The position numbers and the translations under genes are program-made. Positions 58,912-64,000 of a stretch of 64,000 nt of DNA are shown here, piece after piece; position 1 is the first letter of the stretch; the number at the start of each line of letters is the position of its first letter. The notes under the pieces were generated by a model, which saw nothing but the letters and a program-made list of their open reading frames with translations, had not been told where the DNA came from and did not search any database. The stretch comes from Gemmatimonadota bacterium (GTDB lineage Bacteria; Latescibacterota; UBA2968; UBA8231): contig JABHFS010000137.1 of the NCBI GenBank assembly GCA_018672475.1, forward strand, positions 115,033 through 179,032. The letters run 5' to 3'.

Positions 58912-60168
58912 TTATCCCGCATATCGCCGTATGACCTCCTGCTCCCGCTTGCTCGCCCTTTCCGCGGCATGCGGGAAACGTGGGTTCGGCGCTGTATTTG
59001 GCCCCGGCATATAGGGAAAGCGACCTCCTGGGTCGTCGATTAGTTCCACACCAAGACCGGGTGTATCCGCCAATTCAATACGGCCGCCCACTGGTCGCGG
59101 CGGGTCCTTTAAGAGCCCGTAGCGAAATTCATTGGGATACATAAAGAACTCGCACATATGGCCGCCCGGCGAACCGGCTACCAGGTGCGTATTAGCCGCA
59201 GTATTGAGACTCGAACTCCAATTGTGCGGCACAAGTTTAGTGTCGTGGAAGGCGGCGACGCGCGACATATGCCAGTTAGCAGTCAAACCGATATAATAGG
59301 CATCGGATTGCACCGCGTCATACACACCGGCACGCATCCATGGCCGCGCCTCGTCAACGCTGCGAAAACGCTCGCCGCCCCAGAGCATGACCTTGGGCAT
59401 CGCCTCTTTCAAGCGTAGGTAATCGTCGAATTGCTTAGGCCCCTCGTCGCCCATCGGCTGCTCGAAAAACAGAAAATCGAGGTCGTTGATCATCGGCGCC
59501 ATCTCCATGCACTCCTCGAAGGTCCAGGAGTCATAGCCTTTCTTTTCGATGCCCAAATCAAAATCGGGCCCCACCGCCTCGCGCAACCGGCGGCAGATCT
59601 CGCCCAAGCCCGTCGGCGTGATCCCCGCCTCTTCCCAATCGGTACCCGGCCGCCACTTGAAGGTATCGAAACCCAGCTCTTTGTAGGTCAGCGCCTCTTC
59701 AATCAGCGCCTCGGCACCGAACGCTCGTCCGTCACCCGGATCGTAATACGTCCACATAACACCCCCGCTAGCATAGACATGCACGCTGGTGTCCGGCTCA
59801 TTGTCGGTGGCCAGTAATTTATAGAGCGGCAGCCCCTTGGCCTTGCCGATCAAATCCCAACAAGCTACATCCAACCCCGGCGACAAACCCAATAGCTCGA
59901 CATCAAAGGGGTTCTTGCCGATTAAATAACCATAGTCGACATCGGCTTCGGCCGGCGTGCCGGCCCCGATACCAACCAGGCCCTGATCGGTAAAGACCTC
60001 GACTACCGCGCTGTGCATCTTGCTCAGCACCACCGGCCCACATTCGTGTATATACGAACCGTCGGCCGGTTTATAGGTAATCGGCGTCACTTTAACCTCG
60101 GTAATCGCCAGATCTTCCCGCGTGACTCCTTCTAACAAATGCGTAAAACTCCCAGATTCAATATTCAT
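58912..60168 (-). CDS. Enolase-superfamily (mandelate racemase/muconate lactonising) enzyme
   Basis: A 418-residue metal-dependent dehydratase or racemase. Metal ligands are probably E208 (LGIEKKG), E236 (FFEQPM) and E266 (GGERF); H315 in VPHNWSSSLNTA is the likely general base, and K171 in FKWRPG lies on the opposite side. The capping domain begins ITEVKVTPITYKPADG. This set fits acid-sugar dehydratases. The enzyme probably works with the sulfatase encoded divergently in breaking down sulfated sugars, by inference. AAGGGGAAG precedes the ATG. Confidence 0.87.
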   Translation of the reverse strand: MNIESGSFTHLLEGVTREDLAITEVKVTPITYKPADGSYIHECGPVVLSKMHSAVVEVFTDQGLVGIGAGTPAEADVDYGYLIGKNPFDVELLGLSPGLDVACWDLIGKAKGLPLYKLLATDNEPDTSVHVYASGGVMWTYYDPGDGRAFGAEALIEEALTYKELGFDTFKWRPGTDWEEAGITPTGLGEICRRLREAVGPDFDLGIEKKGYDSWTFEECMEMAPMINDLDFLFFEQPMGDEGPKQFDDYLRLKEAMPKVMLWGGERFRSVDEARPWMRAGVYDAVQSDAYYIGLTANWHMSRVAAFHDTKLVPHNWSSSLNTAANTHLVAGSPGGHMCEFFMYPNEFRYGLLKDPPRPVGGRIELADTPGLGVELIDDPGGRFPYMPGPNTAPNPRFPHAAERASKREQEVIRRYAG

Positions 60169-60242
60169 TTCTTCCCCTTTTATTTTTTTATTTTTAGCAG
60201 ACGACCCAAGGCCATCACAAAATGTCTTCCGATATTTGTTTA

Positions 60243-60386
60243 TTACTTCACAGCAGCCAGGGCGACGATCTGCTCAAAGCAATGCGAGTGGACTAACGCA
60301 GCCAGCGCCGCTGCTAATTCGGGTCGGTCCTCGCGCATCGGGCGTAGGCCATCGCGCTCCGGCAGAATATAGTGGGTAAAGTTCAT
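60243..60386 (-). CDS. Possible small protein of 47 residues
   Basis: An ATG-started frame on the minus strand begins MNFTHYILPERDGLRPMRED and ends with an alanine-rich helix (LAAALAALVHSH, then IVALAAVK). Codon choice resembles its neighbours, but there is no Shine-Dalgarno sequence and I do not recognise a family. It lies in the 335-base gap between divergent genes, which otherwise shows only A+T-rich promoter-like sequence. Could be the truncated start of a larger gene. Confidence 0.3.
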   Translation of the reverse strand: MNFTHYILPERDGLRPMREDRPELAAALAALVHSHCFEQIVALAAVK

Positions 60387-60503
60387 GGTTTTCAATATAA
60401 CTAACACCCGTGCACAGCCCACCTTTAATCGCGTGCTTGACGCCGCAGCAAGCGATCGGGTAATTATCCCTCGTCAACATCCACCAGCAGCTCAAGGACC
60501 ACA

Positions 60504-61856
60504 ATGAAGAAACCCAATTTCATCGTCTTCCTCACTGACGACCAAGGTTACGGCGACCTCTCGTGCATGGGTTGTGAAGACTTCCGCACCCCCCGTCTCG
60601 ACCGCATGGCCCACGACGGCGCACGCTTCACTGACTGGTATTCCAATAGCCCGGTCTGCAGTCCCTCGCGTGCCGCGCTGCTTTCGGGCCGCTACCCGGG
60701 CAACGCCGGCGTGCGCTCGATACTCGCCGGCCACCGCACCGCCACCGGCTTGCCGCAAAGCACGCCGACCTTAGCCACCGCGCTCAAAGACCTCGACTAC
60801 CAAACTTATATGACCGGCAAGTGGCACCTTGGCCTCGACAAGGATTCGCAGCCCCAGCAGCACGGTTTCGACCACTGGTACGGTTTTATGGCCGGCTGCA
60901 TCGACTACTATTCGCATATCTTCTATTGGGGCATGAACAACCCCGGCCCCGGCATAAATCCGACACACGATTTGTGGGAAGACGGCCAGGAATTGTGGCA
61001 GGATGGTCAATATTTCACCGAAATGATTACGCAAAAGGCACTCACCTATATTCGCGATGCCGCCCGCGACGGCCGCCCCTTCATGCTCTATGTACCCTAC
61101 AACGCTCCGCACTACCCCATGCACGCGCCCAAAGAGTACATGGACCGCTTTAGCGAACTGCCTTGGGATAGGCAGGTGATGGCCGCCATGTTAGCCGCTG
61201 TCGATGATAGTGTGGGCGCGATCCTAGATGAAGTTGAGCGCCTGGGACTGGCAGAAGATACCTGCTCCTTCTTTATGGCCGACAACGGCCCCTCCCGCGA
61301 AACGCGCAACTGGCTAGACGGCACGCTCGACCCCTATTACGGTGGCAGTGCAGGAAAACTCAAAGGGCACAAGTTTAGCTTGTATGAGGGAGGAATGCGC
61401 GTCCCTGGCATTATGCACTGGCCGGGACATATTCCCGGAGGTCAGGTGTTGAGTGATCCATGCGCGGCGATGGACATCTTTCCGACGATGCTCAATATAG
61501 CCGGTGGCGATGTCTCCCAATATGAAGTGGACGGGATGGATATACTACCCTATGTCGCCGAGAGCGAAAAGTTGCCTGAACGGACGATCTACTGGGAAAT
61601 GGGTAAACAAACGGCTGTGCGCAAGGGTAAGTGGAAGCTGGTGCTCAATGGGCAGTTGGTGGAAGGAGCCGATCCAGATGACGCCGTGCACTTAGCCAAC
61701 CTCGAAGAGGACATGGGCGAGTGCAACAATTTAAAAGATGCCGAGGTGGAATTAACGGCTGAGCTAAAGAGCGATGCTGAAACTTGGCGCGGTGAAATTG
61801 AGCAGCGGTGGCAGCGAGAATTTTCGCCAAAGGAACAGGGGACGGTGACGCATTAA
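60504..61856 (+). CDS. Type I sulfatase
   Basis: A 450-residue arylsulfatase-type hydrolase. D12 and D13 in FLTDDQGYGDL bind calcium, and C52 in NSPVCSPSRAALLSGRYPG is the cysteine converted to formylglycine (C-x-P-x-R). Further family phrases are MTGKWHLGL, FMADNGPSRE and VPGIMHWPG. No signal peptide is visible, as in the other sulfatase here, which suggests cytosolic action on imported sulfated sugars or an unusual export route. The AAGGACCAC sequence precedes the ATG. No functional FGE is recognisable in this window. Confidence 0.93.
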   Translation: MKKPNFIVFLTDDQGYGDLSCMGCEDFRTPRLDRMAHDGARFTDWYSNSPVCSPSRAALLSGRYPGNAGVRSILAGHRTATGLPQSTPTLATALKDLDYQTYMTGKWHLGLDKDSQPQQHGFDHWYGFMAGCIDYYSHIFYWGMNNPGPGINPTHDLWEDGQELWQDGQYFTEMITQKALTYIRDAARDGRPFMLYVPYNAPHYPMHAPKEYMDRFSELPWDRQVMAAMLAAVDDSVGAILDEVERLGLAEDTCSFFMADNGPSRETRNWLDGTLDPYYGGSAGKLKGHKFSLYEGGMRVPGIMHWPGHIPGGQVLSDPCAAMDIFPTMLNIAGGDVSQYEVDGMDILPYVAESEKLPERTIYWEMGKQTAVRKGKWKLVLNGQLVEGADPDDAVHLANLEEDMGECNNLKDAEVELTAELKSDAETWRGEIEQRWQREFSPKEQGTVTH

Positions 61857-61889
61857 AAAACGATAGACGTACTTTGTCTATTTCTTCAA

Positions 61890-62232
61890 TTAAAGTTGCT
61901 TTCCTTGCATTAGAAACCTGTCTCCCGTGGACTCCCTGGCAAAGTACCGCGCGGCTTTTTTAACAGGTCGCGCTCTTCCCCAGTCCATCTCAGTTCGGAC
62001 CGCAACTTGAGGACCTCGCTCTTGGCTTCGATCAATTCGGTGGCATGGTGCGCTGTTTTATCGAGTTTGACGGCCTTAACCCATTTATGCAGGCTATGGG
62101 TCGACATGCCCAGCCGGCTTGCCACCTCGGCTACAGAATAACCGCGGTCAACTACCTGACGAACGGCTTCCTTTTCTTGAAACTCCCAGTAAGGGTGCTC
62201 ATGCTAAGCTTGGATTCGTTCGATTCATTCAT
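61890..62232 (-). pseudogene. IS3-family OrfA transposase fragment, frameshifted
   Basis: ATG 62232 begins MNESNESKLSMSTLTG and is soon out of frame. The OrfA body is then seen as VRQVVDRGYSVAEVASRLGM, STHSLHKWVKAVKLDK and IEAKSEVLKLRSELRW, and in a third frame as KKAARYFARESTGDRF. The heptamer AAAAAAG on the minus strand at 61961-61955 is the kind of slippery site used by IS3 elements. No OrfB follows on its downstream side. The element is broken by at least two frameshifts. Confidence 0.72.
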
Positions 62233-62445
62233 GCTGTTTTCTCCGTCCATTATAGCGCTCCGTATGAATAGTTTATCCATAAGCCATTTCACGATGTTTG
62301 CCCAAAACGCGCAAGAGGCGTTGTTTCAAGGCGAGGCAGCCCACGGGTATAAGCTGCACTCCGACCGCCCAGAATTTGGCTGGCGTCATCCGGTTTCGCA
62401 GCATCTGTATTGATGGCGCTGAGCGAGACCTAAAAGTTGGCCTAG

Positions 62446-62607
62446 TTAGGGTGTGCGTTTTTGAGTTTGTATAAACTCTTCCGGGCTGAGATAGCTCAGT
62501 CGACTATGCGGTCTTTCTCTATTGTAATACTGTCGCCAGTCCTCGATGACGACGCGGGCTTCGCGTAGATTCAAGAGCCATTCCCGGTTGAGATATTCGC
62601 CGCGATG
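62446..62607 (-). pseudogene. IS3-family OrfB transposase, C-terminal fragment
   Basis: The minus strand encodes EYLNREWLLNLREARVVIED, WRQYYNRERPHSRLSYLSPE and EFIQTQKRTP before TAA at 62446. This is the end of the IS3 integrase domain, with the last catalytic Glu region lost just upstream. Since it lies upstream of the OrfA fragment on the same strand, the two come from different elements. It is cut exactly at the palindrome 62606-62644. Confidence 0.8.
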
Positions 62608-62644
62608 TATAGGAAATATAAAGGGCCTTTATATTTCCTATACA
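62606..62644. repeat. Perfect 39-base palindrome
   Basis: Left arm TGTATAGGAAATATAAAGG (62606-62624), one central G, right arm CCTTTATATTTCCTATACA (62626-62644); all 19 pairs match. It abuts the truncated IS3 OrfB. It could be a terminal structure of a small mobile element or a strong bidirectional hairpin. Confidence 0.7.
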
Positions 62645-62706
62645 TACACTGGCTATTTCATTCGTATCATCCATTCTAATTACAGAACTAAAAACGAAGA
62701 AAAAAT

Positions 62707-62782
62707 ATCTAACCAGCGGGTCTACCCAATAGCTTCCATTCGCTGCGCTCATTACACCTGTAGGTATCCCTGGACGTTAGGC
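62707..62782 (+). repeat. attC-like integron recombination site (upstream boundary)
   Basis: Begins with ATCTAAC (62707-62713, fitting RYYYAAC) and ends with GTTAGGC (62776-62782, fitting GTTRRRY), 76 bases in all. The inner arms are imperfectly complementary. The cassette ORF starts 9 bases after it, as is normal for integron cassettes. Confidence 0.6.
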
Positions 62783-62790
62783 AGCTATAA

Positions 62791-63132
62791 ATGCGCAAAA
62801 CTGACAAGAAACTTGAAAATACATTAATTGGAGCACTTACAGAGGTATGTGAAACTGCACTTGAAGAGTTCGATGGCTTTCAGTGGCTAACTCATTTTGC
62901 TAATTATTCCTATTTCCCAGGCAGCCTTACTATAGTCTGTATTTTTGATACAAATGAGAACCTCTCAAAGATGTACCAAAAGTACAAAGAGGATAAGTTT
63001 AGAGACATGATAAAATCGAAACTTAAATCTGTTGATATTGAAGTTAAAGATATTAGAACCCATGTACACTTTGATACTGAAGAAGATTGTAAAAAAGAAA
63101 ACGATGGGAAATGGCATGAGAGGTTTAAATAG
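62791..63132 (+). CDS. Integron gene-cassette protein (often annotated Fis-family by error)
   Basis: A 113-residue protein with markedly lower G+C than the rest of the window. It begins MRKTDKKLENTLIGALTEVC and contains DGFQWLTHFANYSYFPGSLT, VCIFDTNENL and a C-terminal THVHFDTEEDCKKENDGKW. This matches a cassette protein common in Vibrio and other gamma-proteobacterial integrons, from memory of the family. Its function is unknown, and there is no HTH in it. Flanking sites at 62707-62782 and 63139-63233 and the compact spacing mark it as a mobile cassette. No integrase gene or Pc promoter is in the window. Confidence 0.78.
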   Translation: MRKTDKKLENTLIGALTEVCETALEEFDGFQWLTHFANYSYFPGSLTIVCIFDTNENLSKMYQKYKEDKFRDMIKSKLKSVDIEVKDIRTHVHFDTEEDCKKENDGKWHERFK

Positions 63133-63138
63133 GGATAT

Positions 63139-63233
63139 GCCTAACAAGTGCATGTTGCATCAACCACTGCGTGGTTTGGACGGTTTTCCACTCGTTCCTC
63201 GCTACAAAACCGCCGCAAATGCAGGCGTTAGCC
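63139..63233 (+). repeat. attC integron recombination site (downstream boundary)
   Basis: GCCTAAC (63139-63145) and GCGTTAGCC (63225-63233) bound a 95-base imperfect palindrome. Inner pairs include TGCAT (63152-63156 region) with ATGCA (63219-63223) and CGGTTTT (63181-63187) with AAAACCG (63206-63212). This is the size and form of gamma-proteobacterial attC sites. It follows the cassette stop by 6 bases. Confidence 0.8.
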
Positions 63234-63388
63234 CGTCTGATTGCTGACTGAGAAATCAAAGTTATCAGAGATTATGATATGGACACAGCCAAGACGTTGT
63301 ATGTAATACCATTTGCCGAATTGGCATGACTTCCCTGATTTGCTCCACTGAAGGCGAGACTATTTCTTAATCAATAAGGAGTAGGCTC

Positions 63389-63655
63389 ATGAAACAAAAA
63401 CAGCACAGCACTGAAGAGATCATCCGTATTTTGCGGCAGGCCGAAAGCGATGAAACGACCGACTCGGTTTGTCGTGAGCACAATGTTTCCAAAGCAACAT
63501 TTCACTGCTGGAAACGTAAATACGGCGACATGGATCTGGCCGATGCCAAACGGCTTAAAGAGCTTGAAAAAGAAAATGCTGAGCTCAAGAAGATGCTGGC
63601 CGAATCCCTGCTAAAGAATCGCGTGCTGGAAGAAGTCAACGCAAAAAAATGGTAA
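63389..63655 (+). CDS. IS3-family OrfA transposase subunit
   Basis: An 88-residue HTH protein: MKQKQHSTEEIIRILRQAES, then CREHNVSKATFHCWKRKYGD and a leucine-zipper-like helix ending LLKNRVLEEVNAKKW. This is a complete OrfA of an IS3-family element. AAGGAG lies before the ATG. The A7 run at 63643-63649 overlaps the OrfB start and is a slippery site for the -1 frameshift that makes the OrfAB fusion transposase. The left inverted repeat should lie between 63234 and 63388 but was not located with certainty. Confidence 0.9.
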   Translation: MKQKQHSTEEIIRILRQAESDETTDSVCREHNVSKATFHCWKRKYGDMDLADAKRLKELEKENAELKKMLAESLLKNRVLEEVNAKKW

Positions 63656-64000
63656 GCCCGATGCAGAAGAAACAGACCGTTGCCCATGTCGTTAGCCATG
63701 GATTGTGCTCGGTGCGTCGGGCTTGTCGCTACTTGGGTGTACACCGATCGACCTATCGGTATCGGGCCAAGCCCCTTGCGCCCAAACAGATCCAGTTACA
63801 TCAGCGGATTGTGGCCTTGTCCTGGCAACATCCTCGGTATGTCTACCGACGCATTCGGGCCCTGTTAGCCCAAGAGGGCTAGTCGGTTAGTCGTAAGCAA
63901 GTCCAGCGTGTCCGTCGCAAAGAAGGCCTTAAGGTCCGTCCCAAACCCCAGCGTATGCCGCGCCAAGGGGTATCGACCGGTTTTACCCACCCAGGCACAC
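63649..64000 (+). pseudogene. IS3-family OrfB transposase, N-terminal part with a nonsense codon, runs off the window
   Basis: OrfB starts at ATG 63649, overlapping OrfA: VAHVVSHGLCSVRRACRYLG, RSTYRYRAKPLAPKQIQL and RIVALSWQHPRYVYRRIRAL. TAG at 63880-63882 then interrupts the frame where the family has tryptophan (EGW), and the same frame continues as SVSRKQVQRVRRKEGLKVRP to the end. The DDE integrase core would lie beyond the window. With the stop the element is probably unable to transpose by itself. Confidence 0.85.

Noticed and set aside
1..64000. tRNA, rRNA, CRISPR arrays, prophage genes and toxin-antitoxin pairs
   Set aside because: Looked for by eye on both strands; nothing with convincing structure or motifs was found. 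A tRNAscan or Rfam run could still reveal small RNAs.

Overview
The window looks like a chromosomal segment of a Gram-negative, GC-rich, uncultivated-type heterotroph. Outer-membrane biology is abundant: a TonB-dependent receptor, a TolC-type channel, four RND permeases, lipoprotein adaptors and a small beta-barrel. The receptor has a carboxypeptidase-regulatory N-terminal domain and sits in a thiamine operon of the type known from the Bacteroidetes side of the FCB group. The many phytanoyl-CoA-dioxygenase (PhyH) genes, sulfatases, SUMF1-domain and DUF1961 proteins recall marine or sponge-associated lineages such as Latescibacterota or Poribacteria. That placement is inference; there is no rRNA or marker gene here, and no tRNA or CRISPR array was seen.

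Region 1 (1-19 kb) is a catabolic and oxygenase neighbourhood: five PhyH-family Fe(II)/2-oxoglutarate oxygenases, two SDR or epimerase enzymes, a Gfo/Idh/MocA dehydrogenase, a sulfatase with an added chitobiase-like C-terminal domain, a sialidase-like beta-propeller, a tandem SUMF1-domain protein lacking the FGE cysteines, a SCO1 copper chaperone, an MFS exporter, a glycoside-hydrolase-like protein, a hydroxyacyl-CoA-dehydrogenase-like enzyme and a DUF1961 protein. Decaying genes (PQQ propeller, TetR regulator) and structured intergenic inverted repeats lie between them. Region 2 (19.6-27.5 kb) holds a response regulator, a TPP-riboswitch-controlled operon (TonB receptor plus thiamine diphosphokinase), an MFS transporter, an SDR without its catalytic Tyr/Lys and a beta-carbonic anhydrase.

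Region 3 (27.6-56.3 kb) is the most unusual part: a double efflux island. On the minus strand runs a tightly packed series: Spy-like protein, ABC ATPase, ABC permease fused to a dead M1-peptidase module and a golvesin-like domain, lipoprotein adaptor, RND permease, a 1582-residue RND permease fused to a complete ABC ATPase, ABC-2 permease, TolC channel, two paralogous secreted proteins and a beta-barrel. On the plus strand runs adaptor, RND, RND and TetR. Each arm is headed by a copy of the same roughly 60-residue Fis-like HTH gene with the same leader, in mirror orientation, and an ECF sigma gene lies between the arms. A palindrome pair suited to TetR control flanks a consensus -35 box ahead of the plus arm.

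Region 4 (56.4-61.9 kb) has a sigma54-dependent activator, a rhodanese lipoprotein, relics of an ECF sigma factor and a histidine kinase, an enolase-superfamily enzyme and a second sulfatase. Region 5 (61.9-64 kb) is mobile-element debris: two IS3-family fragments, a perfect 39-bp palindrome, an AT-rich integron gene cassette between two attC-like sites, and an IS3-type element with a nonsense codon that runs off the end.
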